Of a stretch of 63,564 nt of DNA, positions 46,114 through 55,440 are shown piece by piece (the first letter of the stretch is position 1; the number at the start of each line of letters is the position of its first letter). The stretch lies in the NCBI GenBank assembly GCA_902517505.1, contig CABYCL010000005.1, forward strand, positions 1 to 63,564. The letters are read 5' to 3'. Under the pieces are notes generated by a model. That model made no database searches, was not told the DNA's origin, and was given only the letters and a program-made list of their open reading frames with translations. Origin of the DNA: an uncultured SAR86 cluster bacterium. Lineage in GTDB: Bacteria; Pseudomonadota; Gammaproteobacteria; Magnimaribacterales; D2472. Made by a program: the position numbers and the translations under genes.

Positions 46114-47149
46114 GATTATCTAAGGATATAAATTTAAAGTTTTCCTTAGATATTGTATTTTCACCAGTATTTTTTCCGTCCTGAACAACTATGAGTCCTT
46201 TTGGGAAATCCTTATTAAGATATGTATTAACAATTTCAATTCCATCCGTATCAGAGACACCATCAATATTAGAATTTTTTACTACTCTAAAAGAGTTAAT
46301 GAATTGATGAGGAAATTTTCTGTTGTATATATTAAATGTATTATTTCCCTGAGAGGATGCTATTAAATAACCATCAGTTTTGTTTGTTTTTAAAAGTGCA
46401 AGTCCCTCAGGATCTCCCACAACTCCTCCTTCTCTATCATCTATTTCAAATTTATCTGTTAAAAGAAGTTCATTTGAAAGTGAGTAAGATCTTATTATCC
46501 CTTTTTTATTCTCCTCTGATATAAAAAGCTTTTCATTCTCATCATCATATACACAACCTTCTGATTCATATGCATTACTATTATTAAAAGTATTAACTAA
46601 GCTAAGTTTGTTATCAGTAAATTTCCAAAGCTGAACTCCAGGGCCCATAGCCTCAGTTACAAAAATAATTAGGTCATTGTTTTTATAAATTCCTACACAT
46701 GTCCCATAAGCAAGAAAATTAACTTCTTTTTTGTAATGTGGGATTACATCAAGTATAAATTTACCTTCTTTAGATTTTTCTTGAAGTAGTGAATTTTTAT
46801 AAATCCATAGGTTGATAGTATTATTTGATGTGTCAGTAGCAAAAATATAAGTATTTTCTTTTAATGACCTCAAATCAACATTGTTCATGCGTCCTGATTT
46901 TGAGAAGCCGATTATTTCTCCTTTAAGATTGTAAGAGTAGATACCATTATATTTATCAGTACCAAATACGATTGAAAGACTTGGGTCTTCTTGATTAATC
47001 CATATTGCAGGATCATCTGCGTTTCCATTAATTGCAACTTGAGGTGTTTCAATTGTTGCTGAAATAGAAAATCCATCAGCAGCAAAAGAGTTATATGAAA
47101 AAGAAAATAGGAATATGGTAAATAGTCTTAAATAAATCAATTTAGCCAT
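46091..47149 (-). CDS. Secreted beta-propeller phytase (3-phytase)
   Basis: 352 residues with a signal peptide (cleavage near SFAA, residue 24). Propeller blades carry the BPP motifs: ADDPAIWIN, FGTDKYNGIYSYNLKG, RMNNVDLR, ESEGCVYDDENEKLFISEE, GDPEGLALL, SSQGNNTFNIYNR, DGVSDTDGIEIVN and FPKGLIVVQDGKN. The acidic residues bind the Ca2+ that positions phytate. It releases phosphate from inositol phosphates outside the cytoplasm. It follows tetR at four bases and lies beside porin, PiT, polyphosphate and T2SS genes, so it fits a phosphate-scavenging set and is a candidate T2SS cargo (inference). Confidence 0.9.
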   Translation of the reverse strand: MAKLIYLRLFTIFLFSFSYNSFAADGFSISATIETPQVAINGNADDPAIWINQEDPSLSIVFGTDKYNGIYSYNLKGEIIGFSKSGRMNNVDLRSLKENTYIFATDTSNNTINLWIYKNSLLQEKSKEGKFILDVIPHYKKEVNFLAYGTCVGIYKNNDLIIFVTEAMGPGVQLWKFTDNKLSLVNTFNNSNAYESEGCVYDDENEKLFISEENKKGIIRSYSLSNELLLTDKFEIDDREGGVVGDPEGLALLKTNKTDGYLIASSQGNNTFNIYNRKFPHQFINSFRVVKNSNIDGVSDTDGIEIVNTYLNKDFPKGLIVVQDGKNTGENTISKENFKFISLDNLNQYLVF

Positions 47150-47153
47150 TTCC

Positions 47154-47750
47154 TTAACTAGATTGATTAACCCAATTCAACATATACGCGAAGGCAGCTC
47201 TATTAGCTTCTATTTTGCCTACTTCATTTAGACTGCCACCTTCTCTAGTATTTAGAGAAAAAATTGAAATAATTATCTGAGTAAAAACTCTAAAGACTCC
47301 ATCTTTATTAAATATTTCCGGAAGTGCAATATTTTTTTCAATAAATTCTTGTACACATGACGCGAGCTCATTAAAAGGTTCTTTTGTAACAGGAAGAGAT
47401 GTTGTATTGGATAAAATTAAAGATTGCGCAGCAGCAGATGATGAAAAATAACTATGCATAATCTCAACCGATCTTAAAACAATTACAGATAATTCAGATG
47501 AATTAATATTTGAAGTACCTTCAGAAAATTCTTTTTTTAATTCAAGTAAATATCTGGTAGCTAATGCCACTTTAATTGATTCTGGAGTTTGAAAAAATTT
47601 ATAAGTAGAGGTTCTTTTTAAGCCAGAGACTTCTGAAATATTTGCAATTGTGACTGAATCAATTCCTTCATCTAGCAAAATATTTTCAGCAGTAGTTAAT
47701 ATAACTTCAATTCTTTTTCTGCTTCTTTCTTGTTTAGGGGCTTGATCCAT
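47154..47750 (-). CDS. TetR-family regulator
   Basis: 198 residues. N-terminal helix-turn-helix: RSRKRIEVILTTAENILLDEG (about 9-29), then DSVTIANISEVSGLKRTSTYKFF (about 31-53), standard for TetR. The C-terminal ligand domain has no recognisable specificity. It lies four bases upstream of the phytase gene on the same strand, so it probably shares its transcript and may control it. Confidence 0.88.
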   Translation of the reverse strand: MDQAPKQERSRKRIEVILTTAENILLDEGIDSVTIANISEVSGLKRTSTYKFFQTPESIKVALATRYLLELKKEFSEGTSNINSSELSVIVLRSVEIMHSYFSSSAAAQSLILSNTTSLPVTKEPFNELASCVQEFIEKNIALPEIFNKDGVFRVFTQIIISIFSLNTREGGSLNEVGKIEANRAAFAYMLNWVNQSS

Positions 47751-47796
47751 AAATTTATTATGGACAAATGTTGAGAAAAGTAAATCAGATTAAAGT

Positions 47797-47820
47797 AAAA
47801 AGGGGCTATAAACCCCTTTT
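47797..47820 (-). terminator. Intrinsic terminator of the PiT-porin operon
   Basis: Stem AAAAGGGG (47798-47805) with CCCCTTTT (47813-47820), loop of seven; on the minus strand it is followed by TTTTTACTTT. It lies six bases beyond the porin stop codon. Confidence 0.85.
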
Positions 47821-47825
47821 ACAAA

Positions 47826-48746
47826 TTAAAACTTATATTCAAATCCTACAGATACATATTCTGCATTCTTCGATGTTTTATTACTTTCTAAGTCTGAATA
47901 ATGAAGAAAGACTTTGGCAACTTTTGAAATCTTATACATATAACCTAAGGAGTTTTGTTTTCCTGATTCAAGTTTAATATCAGAGCTAGCTGCTTGAAGA
48001 TATGCACTACCCTTATCTGATACTTTCTTCTTAAGACTAATTAGATGCCCTTTCTCAGATACGCCCGTAGATAATTTTTTAGTGGATTGATAGAGAACTC
48101 CAACATCAATACCTAAAGATTCAATTGGGAACGTTGATGCAATTCTTTGATTGTCATAGCCTTTCCCATTTGAGTCTGATGCAAAAGCTAACTTCATAGA
48201 TCCTCTTGAGTAATTCAGTGAGTACGAATCAAACGAACCAGTTGATTGGCTTATGGAATTAAGGGTTACTTTAAGTCCTTTAACTATTTCTGGACTTGTA
48301 TAGCCAACAAAACTATTCATTCTGTTCTCACCTTGAAAAAGATATTTAATATCAGCTCTAGTGTCATTAAATAAATCTACTTTCAATTGAGCAATTTTTA
48401 GAGCTGTGTCATGAGTTCCTGTAAATATTTTTCCAAAATTTCCTTCAATTGCTATAAAAGTATTTCTTTCTTTAAATACTTGCTCTCCATCTGCCCTTCC
48501 TCTTCCATCAGTTGGATCAATTTCGTTTTCAAATTGATAGGATATTTTTAAATTTTCATTTAAATCAAATTTACCTTTTATGCCAAGCCTTGAGGCATTG
48601 TTTTTAAAATCTGTATCTGTTTTAGAGTTTTTATCAGTGCTTTCATAACTAGTATTTATCTTTCCGTAAAATGTAATATCAGAAAGTAGATCAGATGAAA
48701 AACATAAAATAGCTAAAGCAGTACTTAAAGACTTAAATATTTTCAT
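47826..48746 (-). CDS. Outer-membrane porin
   Basis: 306 residues: signal peptide (to about LLS, 22), then a general porin (OmpC/Omp-32-like) barrel starting ITFYGKINTSYE and containing NASRLGIKGKFDLNENLKISYQFENEID, followed by RNTFIAIEGNFGKIFTGTHDT; it ends in Phe (FEYKF). The barrel is Lys-rich, which would favour anions. It lies six bases after the PiT phosphate transporter, so phosphate passage is likely (inference from context). Confidence 0.88.
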   Translation of the reverse strand: MKIFKSLSTALAILCFSSDLLSDITFYGKINTSYESTDKNSKTDTDFKNNASRLGIKGKFDLNENLKISYQFENEIDPTDGRGRADGEQVFKERNTFIAIEGNFGKIFTGTHDTALKIAQLKVDLFNDTRADIKYLFQGENRMNSFVGYTSPEIVKGLKVTLNSISQSTGSFDSYSLNYSRGSMKLAFASDSNGKGYDNQRIASTFPIESLGIDVGVLYQSTKKLSTGVSEKGHLISLKKKVSDKGSAYLQAASSDIKLESGKQNSLGYMYKISKVAKVFLHYSDLESNKTSKNAEYVSVGFEYKF

Positions 48747-48752
48747 TTAGAA

Positions 48753-50006
48753 TTAAACCCCAAAAACTGTCTTTAATATGAAATAAAATAATATTGTTAA
48801 GCTTGCTCCAGCTGGGATTGTTACAACCCAGGAAAGAACAATTCTTCCAATAGAACCAAGATCCAAATGAGAGACACCTTTTGCCAACCCAACTCCTATA
48901 ACTGCACCTACTAATGTATGTGTTGTTGATATTGGAAATCCTATATAAGTTGCAGCTACAACTGTTGATGCTGCAGCCATTTCAGCAGAGAAACCAAGGC
49001 TAGGTGTTAAATGAGTAATCTTACTACCTACTGTCTTAATAACTCTTCCACCAAGCATTGCCAGACCGAAGACAATACCAATACCCCCAATTAAAAGAAC
49101 CCATGGGTTAACAGCTGCTTTTGCTCCTATCGCTCCTTCAGAAGCAACACTTATTATTGCTGACATTGGTCCTATAGCATTTGCAACATCATTTGATCCA
49201 TGAGCAAAGGCCATAGCTGACGCAGTTACGATCATCAAAATAGCAAAAGCTGATTCAACGCCATATTCTCTTATTTTATTTTTATTTAAATTTAATAGAA
49301 TTGCAGTAATAATTGTCACAACCACTCCAAAACCAATTGTCACTAGAACAACTTCATTGTCTGTTAGAGGCAGTCCCACATGCTTGAGTCCTTTTCTTGC
49401 GGTCACAAGACCGATAATCACTGCCACAAAAAATCCATAAAAAGGTATTAACGATACTGCAGCTTGTTCAGGATCTCTTCTGTCTAAAATTAATTTTTTA
49501 GCACTTAAAAAAATTAAAAATGCCATAGTTCCAGATACAGCGGGAGAAACAACCCAACTTGCAGCGATAGTTCCAACTTTACCCCAAGATACTGCTGTAA
49601 AACCCATAGAAATAATAACAAAACCTACTATCGAGCCCACAATTGAATGTGTTGTTGAAACTGGCCAACCCTTTGAGCTGGCTATTAGTAGCCAAGTAGC
49701 AGCAGCAAATAATGCTGACATCATACCGATTATAAAAATATTTTCTTGTCCAATATATAAATCTGGTGAGACTATTCCTTTTCTTATAGTAGAGGTAACC
49801 TCACCACCTGCTAGATAAGCTCCAAGAAACTCAAAAATAGCTGCTATAAATATTGCTTGCCTGAATGTAATAGCTTTGCTTCCTACAGAAGTTCCCATGG
49901 CATTAGCAACATCATTTGCTCCAATACCAAAAGCCATAAAGAAACCAGCAAAAGCTGCAATTAACAATATAATCGTCGGGTCTAAGAATAAATTTTCTAT
50001 AATCAT
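48753..50006 (-). CDS. pit: Inorganic phosphate transporter, PiT family
   Basis: 417 residues, about 11 helices. The twin PiT signatures are clear: GIGANDVANAMGTSVGSKAIT (about 26-46) and AHGSNDVANAIGP (about 267-279), plus STTHSIVGSIVG and STTHTLVGAVIG, one in each half. Brings phosphate (or metal-phosphate) into the cytoplasm with H+ or Na+. It lacks the usual PhoU-like partner gene; instead a porin gene follows. Confidence 0.95.
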   Translation of the reverse strand: MIIENLFLDPTIILLIAAFAGFFMAFGIGANDVANAMGTSVGSKAITFRQAIFIAAIFEFLGAYLAGGEVTSTIRKGIVSPDLYIGQENIFIIGMMSALFAAATWLLIASSKGWPVSTTHSIVGSIVGFVIISMGFTAVSWGKVGTIAASWVVSPAVSGTMAFLIFLSAKKLILDRRDPEQAAVSLIPFYGFFVAVIIGLVTARKGLKHVGLPLTDNEVVLVTIGFGVVVTIITAILLNLNKNKIREYGVESAFAILMIVTASAMAFAHGSNDVANAIGPMSAIISVASEGAIGAKAAVNPWVLLIGGIGIVFGLAMLGGRVIKTVGSKITHLTPSLGFSAEMAAASTVVAATYIGFPISTTHTLVGAVIGVGLAKGVSHLDLGSIGRIVLSWVVTIPAGASLTILFYFILKTVFGV

Positions 50007-50044
50007 TTTAAAAATTAAATTACAAGGACAATTTAACTATAGAA

Positions 50045-50062
50045 ATGTTACAAAAGTGTTAC
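50045..50062 (+). promoter_or_regulatory. Putative PhoB box before ppk2
   Basis: ATGTTAC (50045-50051), four bases, GTGTTAC (50056-50062): two seven-base direct half-sites 11 bases apart, the geometry of a Pho box, with T instead of C at one position in each half. Orientation favours ppk2-ppx; it is also only 39 bases from the divergent PiT start. No good -10 follows, so weaker than the site at 61421. Confidence 0.45.
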
Positions 50063-50143
50063 TAAATGATTAAAGTTTTGTTATTTATTTACGAAGTTTT
50101 TGATAAGGATAGTAAAATATAGAAATTAATAACCAAAATAATT

Positions 50144-50983
50144 ATGAGTCTTATTTCTTTAGATCAAAGTGAGTACAAGAGTTTAGATGCTAAATCGTAT
50201 GATCGAGAAAAAAGAAGATTAAGAATTGAATTATTAAAGCTTCAAGAAGATGTCATTAAGAATAATCGAAAGTTATGTATTATTTTTGAAGGAAGAGATA
50301 CTGCAGGAAAGAGTACTGCTATTAGATTTTTTTCTGAATATTTAAGGCCTCAACATTTTAATTATGTCCAACTTGGCATTCCAACCAAATGGGAATCTTC
50401 GCATTGGTTCCAAAGATGGGGGAAAGCATTACCACGTAAAGGTGAAATTTCATTCCTAGATCGTTCCTGGTATACACGTGCAATTACAGAACCAATTATG
50501 GGTTATTGCTCTGAAAATCAATATAGATCTTTTATGAAAAAGGTTAATAAATGGGAAGATGAACAAATGGATAATGGGGTTGAACTAACAAAATTTTATT
50601 TTTCTTTATCAAAAGATCAACAAGAGATAAGAATGAAAGCAAGAAAGAATTCAGAATTGAAATACTGGAAACTCTCAAAAAACGATGAAAAAATCATAAC
50701 TAAGTGGAATGCATTCACCTTATACAAAGAGCAAATGTTTAATCAAACAAGTACCGATAATAGTCCATGGGTCTCTATCAATTCAAATAACAAAATGATT
50801 GCAAGACTAACATCACTTAGATACCTCTTGATTAAAACAGAATATGAAGGCAAAAAAATACTTAAGCCAACAAAATGGTCTAAATCTCTTAATAATTATT
50901 CATCCAATTTAGAAGGTGTGCAATTCGATAATCTTTCATATGATCAATTCATTATTATCAGCAAGTACAGTGATAATTCATGA
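50144..50983 (+). CDS. ppk2: Polyphosphate kinase 2
   Basis: 279 residues, single-domain PPK2. Walker A GRDTAGKS (50-57), Walker B FLDRSWYTRA (Asp 106), a lid segment with RMKARKNSELKYWKLS, and LGIPTKWESSHWFQRW. It transfers phosphate between polyphosphate and nucleotides, mainly to make ATP or GTP from polyphosphate. Its stop and the ppx start overlap in ATGA, so the two are translationally coupled. Confidence 0.93.
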   Translation: MSLISLDQSEYKSLDAKSYDREKRRLRIELLKLQEDVIKNNRKLCIIFEGRDTAGKSTAIRFFSEYLRPQHFNYVQLGIPTKWESSHWFQRWGKALPRKGEISFLDRSWYTRAITEPIMGYCSENQYRSFMKKVNKWEDEQMDNGVELTKFYFSLSKDQQEIRMKARKNSELKYWKLSKNDEKIITKWNAFTLYKEQMFNQTSTDNSPWVSINSNNKMIARLTSLRYLLIKTEYEGKKILKPTKWSKSLNNYSSNLEGVQFDNLSYDQFIIISKYSDNS

Positions 50984-51843
50984 AAATTGCATCAGTCGAT
51001 ATAGGCACCAATGCTGTTAAGTCAAAGATTTTTAAAACAACCCCTACTTCTATAAAATATATTGATGGAATACGTTCACCAATTAGGCTTGGGTCAGATG
51101 TTTTTAAAAAAGGAAAAATATCTGAGAAAAAATTAGATGAATTGTCTAAAACATTACAAAAATATCAAAGAAAATTTAAGAAAGATAAAATAGATCAATA
51201 TGAAATAGTTGCAACAAGCGCTTTAAGAAATTCTTCAAACTCAGAAGATGTTAGAAGATCAATAGAAAATAAAATTGAACACCCTATTAGAATTATTTCT
51301 GGCCTTGAAGAAGCTAAATTAATTAGCTTTCATCCAGAAGCACAACAAGGAAAAAATAAAATGTTTATTGATGTTGGTGGTGGTAGTACTGAAATTTATA
51401 TATATAAATCAAATAAACACTTCGTCCAATCATTTCAGCTTGGTGGTGTTCGATTAATGCTTAAAAAAGATGAAATAAGTGAATGGAAAAGGATGGAAAA
51501 GTGGTTAAAAAATCATAAAGATATAAAAACCATCATCGGTCTTGGAGGCAATATAAGATCATTTTTAAATATTCATAATTCAAAGAAAATGAAAACAGAT
51601 AGCTTTCATGAAAATTTTAAAAAGTTAAATGAACTTAATATTAAAGAAAAAATTGAAAAGTATGGATTTGCATCAGATCGTGCTGATGTTATTGGCTTTG
51701 CAATGCAGATTTATGAAAAAATAATTAAGCAACTAGATATTAAGACTATTCAATCAACTAAATGGGGGGTTTCAGACTCTATTGCTGTAAAAACTTTTCA
51801 TGAGATTTACTCAGACAAAATATCAATTTATGAAGATAAGTAA
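50980..51843 (+). CDS. ppx: Exopolyphosphatase (Ppx/GppA family), short form
   Basis: 287 residues, only the two actin-like domains; the C-terminal HD-like half of E. coli Ppx is absent. Phosphate-binding motifs: DIGTNAVKSKIF (7-18), ATSALRNSSNS, GLEEAKLISF, DVGGGSTEIYIY and IIGLGGNIRSF. It removes terminal phosphates from polyphosphate or pppGpp. Coupled to ppk2 by a four-base overlap. The last 14 bases contain the ATG of the aquaporin relic. Confidence 0.9.
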   Translation: MKIASVDIGTNAVKSKIFKTTPTSIKYIDGIRSPIRLGSDVFKKGKISEKKLDELSKTLQKYQRKFKKDKIDQYEIVATSALRNSSNSEDVRRSIENKIEHPIRIISGLEEAKLISFHPEAQQGKNKMFIDVGGGSTEIYIYKSNKHFVQSFQLGGVRLMLKKDEISEWKRMEKWLKNHKDIKTIIGLGGNIRSFLNIHNSKKMKTDSFHENFKKLNELNIKEKIEKYGFASDRADVIGFAMQIYEKIIKQLDIKTIQSTKWGVSDSIAVKTFHEIYSDKISIYEDK

Positions 51844-51944
51844 ATACATATCAGAATTCTTGGGTACTGGATTTTTGTATTGCACAAATTTTTGGAAGTA
51901 TTTTAGCTTTCTTAGTTTATAGATATTTCTTCAAGACTAATTAA
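51830..51944 (+). pseudogene. Relic of an aquaporin (MIP-family) gene, interior deleted
   Basis: From the ATG at 51830 the frame reads MKISKYISEFLGTGFL, the N-terminus of a MIP channel (compare K-x-I-A-E-F-x-G-T-x-F-L). At about 51877 the frame changes and 51879-51944 reads IAQIFGSILAFLVYRYFFKTN then TAA, the final helix of a MIP channel (typically I-A-Q-x-x-G-x-I-L-A-x-L-x-x-R). Both parts are in order and on the same strand, with about 190 residues missing between, including both NPA motifs. The ATG overlaps ppx by 14 bases and the stop overlaps gspM by eight, as an original gene in this slot would. The remaining short frame is not functional. Confidence 0.7.
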
Positions 51945-52380
51945 AAACAAGTTTTGTTATAGAGTCTTGTTCATTCTTTGAATAAGATATGTTGTTAAGT
52001 GCCCTTCCTAATTTAAAAGCTATTTCATCTGAAATTGAAATTGATTCTTTTAAATTATTTGTTTTAAAAGAAACTATCAGGGAACTACCCTCTTCGACAA
52101 TTACAAGGTCGGATATAGATTCTGGAAGAAGATTGTCTATGAATGCCTCTATATCATCTATGTTTGATGATTGGCTTATCAAGGTATTACTCAAGAGTTC
52201 TGCCTTGGAAACAACATACTCATAGTCAGATTTAACCTTATCTAATTGTTTTGATGAAAAGTTTAAATTCCCAACAGTAGTATTTATTATAAAAAATAAT
52301 ACGGCAACAACAACTATAAAAAATGCTGCAAAAATTAAATTTTTTTCTCTTGTATTAAGACTATTTAAAAAACTATTCAT
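51937..52380 (-). CDS. gspM: Type II secretion inner-membrane protein GspM
   Basis: 147 residues. A short cytoplasmic start (NSLNTREKNLIF), one helix (about 16-33), then a periplasmic domain with a coiled-coil stretch and a ferredoxin-like C-terminal part (DLVIVEEGSSLIVSFKTN). The similarity is weak, as usual for GspM; identity comes from length, topology and its place after gspL. It anchors the assembly platform with GspL. Its start overlaps gspL by eight bases. Confidence 0.85.
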   Translation of the reverse strand: MNSFLNSLNTREKNLIFAAFFIVVVAVLFFIINTTVGNLNFSSKQLDKVKSDYEYVVSKAELLSNTLISQSSNIDDIEAFIDNLLPESISDLVIVEEGSSLIVSFKTNNLKESISISDEIAFKLGRALNNISYSKNEQDSITKLVFN

Positions 52381-53530
52381 CTTTTAATTCAATTTTGATT
52401 TCGCCTGAAATTTCATTGTTCTCAGTAATGATATTTTCATCAATAATATTTATATTAAAGGTATCAACACTATTTTTAACTACCGCATATTGTATTTGTG
52501 GTAATTTTTCTATATTTAAAGTCGCTTGATTAGAGCTAAAGTCTATTTTAATAGCTTCTATATACTTCTCTCCAAGCGAAATCATAAAACCAAAATTATC
52601 AAATTTTGATTCATTTCTTGATGATTGTAATTTTGATGATCCAGGTATTTGTTCAATTAACTGATCGATTTGAATTTTTGGAGTGATAACTCTTTTCGTA
52701 TTTTTATCAATCATTTTAAAAATATTGAATATTTCAGTTTCATAAATATTCATCTGTTTATTATTTTGAGCTGTAAAGATATATGGCAAAGCAATTATGG
52801 ATGTTATTAAGAATAAGCACGCATATATCTCAATTCTAGAAAAATTTAACTTGTTAAAGATATTTTGAAATGAAAATTCAAACTTAAATAGATTTGGGAG
52901 ATTGTCATTGATTGATGAAATAAATTTGGCAATAGAAATATTTTTATTTTGATTGTAACCGTCAAGCTCTTTAATAGATTTATTTATAAAAACGTTGGGT
53001 TCAAAATTTATATATATGGATTTAACCGTATCTAAGTATTGTGCTAATGAGTCTTGGTCTGTTGAAGAACCTGTTCCATCATTGAATGAAAATAAAAATC
53101 TATTATTAAATTCAGTAATAGTATTGGTATCAAATTTTTTATTTAAAAAATAATCAGGAATTAAAATAACTTTGCACTTCAATTGGTTAAGGGATCTGTT
53201 TAATTCGTTATAAAATCTCTTATCCATTACAAATCCAATATTTTCAAATAAAAAAAACTCATTTTCTGAAACATCATTGACGATGAATGAGTCAATATCA
53301 GATATAAAATTTGCTAAATTATTTTGAGTCGATAAATTATCATTTCTTTCAAAAGCATAGCTACCGATAGCGGATGAAGGCAATAAGTAAATTAATTTAT
53401 CTGTATGAGATAGAGTTAAAAAATCTTTAATATCAGAGAAATTAGATACTTTTTTGTAATTATCAGAACTTCTATGGAAACTTCCTTGGTTAAAATCTAA
53501 ATTATTTGGGTATGCTACAAAAGTATCCAT
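52373..53530 (-). CDS. gspL: Type II secretion protein GspL
   Basis: 385 residues. An actin-like cytoplasmic domain (about 1-225; poorly conserved), one transmembrane helix (about 236-252; IEIYACLFLITSIIALPYIF), then a periplasmic ferredoxin-like domain. GspL links the ATPase GspE to the inner-membrane platform. Placed between gspK (one-base overlap) and gspM (eight-base overlap). Confidence 0.88.
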   Translation of the reverse strand: MDTFVAYPNNLDFNQGSFHRSSDNYKKVSNFSDIKDFLTLSHTDKLIYLLPSSAIGSYAFERNDNLSTQNNLANFISDIDSFIVNDVSENEFFLFENIGFVMDKRFYNELNRSLNQLKCKVILIPDYFLNKKFDTNTITEFNNRFLFSFNDGTGSSTDQDSLAQYLDTVKSIYINFEPNVFINKSIKELDGYNQNKNISIAKFISSINDNLPNLFKFEFSFQNIFNKLNFSRIEIYACLFLITSIIALPYIFTAQNNKQMNIYETEIFNIFKMIDKNTKRVITPKIQIDQLIEQIPGSSKLQSSRNESKFDNFGFMISLGEKYIEAIKIDFSSNQATLNIEKLPQIQYAVVKNSVDTFNINIIDENIITENNEISGEIKIELKDE

Positions 53531-54498
53531 TAAATACCATTATAAATTCTTGAAATAATAAAACCATTATTATTATCTTCGTAAATTATGATGCTTTTTG
53601 AGGAGGATACAAATTTCTTAAAACTAACTTCAGAATTTAATTCAAAGATATTTGATGTAACTTTTATATTTCCATAAGCAAGATCAAAATCAAAATTTGG
53701 AAAACTTCTCATAAAGTGATTTAAATCATCAAAACCTGATTCAGGAATATTATCAATTATATATTCGGCATCTTTAATAGATAGATTAGGAAAGATAGAA
53801 CTCAATAAATATACATCCTTTAAGTCTAATGTATTAATGTTTAAAGAGATTTGCGATGCATTGGGTATTGTGCAGAAATAATTGTTAAAGATATTCCAAT
53901 CTATTTGTTTTACAGCAGGAATGCTCTTTAATTCATCAATAGATACCATTAATCTCATCCCAGTATATTCTCTTGGGCTATGTAAAGGACCTGAGTAGTA
54001 ATAGTCCTCAAGACCATAAGCCCTAGGATTTGAATCTTTATCAATCCAATCGATAGTTTGATCAATTAGCTCTTCAATGACGTTATTGTCTATTTCATTT
54101 AAAGTTAAGATTTTTCTGAATGCGGCTGATGAATTCTTATTTTCAACATAATTTCCATCTTTTAAAGTAACAATTGAATTAATATTAAAACAATTTCCAT
54201 AATCTGATATTTTCCCAACAATATTAGCCCCATTTAAATCAAATACCATTGGCTGGTTTATTATTGGGTTATTCTTTAATAACTTGTTTCGATTAAACTT
54301 CAGCTCTTTTTCTATCTTGTCTTTTGCTAAAGATTCAATATTACGAAAAATATTTAATGATAAAGTTTGAAACTCTATATATTGTGCCCTTTTCAGCGAT
54401 AAAAAATATTTATTACCAAATAAGACTGCAACAGACGACAATAGCAAAACTATTAATAGAATAGATATTAAAACGACGCCTTTATCTTTTGAATACAT
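53530..54498 (-). CDS. gspK: Type II secretion minor pseudopilin GspK
   Basis: 322 residues. The start at 54498 gives the leader MYSKDKG followed by VVLISILLIVLLLSSVAVLF, a normal seven-residue prepilin leader; an ATG six codons upstream would give an odd longer one. It lacks the usual Glu at +5, as expected of GspK, the pseudopilus tip. A large globular domain (Ca-binding and SAM-like region, PRAYGLEDYYYSGP) follows. It overlaps gspJ by 17 bases and gspL by one. Confidence 0.92.
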   Translation of the reverse strand: MYSKDKGVVLISILLIVLLLSSVAVLFGNKYFLSLKRAQYIEFQTLSLNIFRNIESLAKDKIEKELKFNRNKLLKNNPIINQPMVFDLNGANIVGKISDYGNCFNINSIVTLKDGNYVENKNSSAAFRKILTLNEIDNNVIEELIDQTIDWIDKDSNPRAYGLEDYYYSGPLHSPREYTGMRLMVSIDELKSIPAVKQIDWNIFNNYFCTIPNASQISLNINTLDLKDVYLLSSIFPNLSIKDAEYIIDNIPESGFDDLNHFMRSFPNFDFDLAYGNIKVTSNIFELNSEVSFKKFVSSSKSIIIYEDNNNGFIISRIYNGI

Positions 54499-55075
54499 AA
54501 TCAATATTCGGTTCAATTATCCATAAATACTCTTTACCACTTCTTTTAAATTCGAGTTTTATCAAAGTTGGTATTTTTGTTTCTGTTTCAGGATTTATGG
54601 GCCACTTTTCATGCCATTTTTTTTCATACATAAATCTTATATCTAGCTCAGATATATCTTCTAGAAAATTTGATTCAATATTTTCACCACTATTAAAAGG
54701 ATTGGAGGAAAAGAATTGTTTTCTTATAAGTTTGTCATTATTAAGTTCGTATTCAATCCTTTTAATAGGAGATGTTTCATTAGAAATGGATTTAATTTTG
54801 GAATTAAATGAAATCCTTTTATCAATATTGCTTCCCAAAAATGTCCCTTTGATGGGATTTCCATAATAATCGCGCAATGAAACATTTATTATTTGTCTTA
54901 AATCCCTTCTTAAAGTAATTGATGAAAAATTTAATACTCTTGCTGACTGTAACCTTTCAGATGATAGACGCTCCGTTTCTAATGAAGACTGAAGTATGTT
55001 TGATGAAATAATAGCTATCATTGAAAGAATGACTAATGACACCAAGACCTCTATTAATGTAAAACCTTTATTCAT
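54482..55075 (-). CDS. gspJ: Type II secretion minor pseudopilin GspJ
   Basis: 197 residues. Very short leader MNKG, then FTLIEVLVSLVILSMIAIIS with the pseudopilin Glu at +5. RRDLRQI at about 56-62 is typical of GspJ. Part of the tip complex with GspI and GspK. Four-base overlap with gspI (ATGA). Confidence 0.93.
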   Translation of the reverse strand: MNKGFTLIEVLVSLVILSMIAIISSNILQSSLETERLSSERLQSARVLNFSSITLRRDLRQIINVSLRDYYGNPIKGTFLGSNIDKRISFNSKIKSISNETSPIKRIEYELNNDKLIRKQFFSSNPFNSGENIESNFLEDISELDIRFMYEKKWHEKWPINPETETKIPTLIKLEFKRSGKEYLWIIEPNIDYVFKR

Positions 55076-55440
55076 TTACTGTATAAGCCTTTGGTCGTAT
55101 AAATATATGTTTCTTCATTTTTAAGCTTTACAAATATCTCATATTCAAAAAACTCATCGCTGGGTCCATTGCTTATAGTTTCATCCCATTGCCATTTCTG
55201 TCCTCCCATAACCATTTCACCACTTCTTTGTAATGGTTTTAATGATTTTTCTAGAGTATGTATTAATGAAATACGATTATTTGCTACCTCTTTAGCTAAA
55301 TATCTTTGTTCTAAGTCAAAGCTTGATGTTGCTGTTGATATTATTAAATTATAAATAGTTATTACAGACACGCTTAAGATAAATAATGAAACCACTACTT
55401 CAATTAAACTAAATCCTTTCTCAGTAGTTGATGAATTCAT
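55072..55440 (-). CDS. gspI: Type II secretion minor pseudopilin GspI
   Basis: 122 residues. Leader MNSSTTEKG, then FSLIEVVVSLFILSVSVIT with Glu +5. The AKEVANNRISL helix and the final short sheet match GspI; length is normal. Overlaps gspH by 20 bases. Confidence 0.92.
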   Translation of the reverse strand: MNSSTTEKGFSLIEVVVSLFILSVSVITIYNLIISTATSSFDLEQRYLAKEVANNRISLIHTLEKSLKPLQRSGEMVMGGQKWQWDETISNGPSDEFFEYEIFVKLKNEETYIYTTKGLYSK

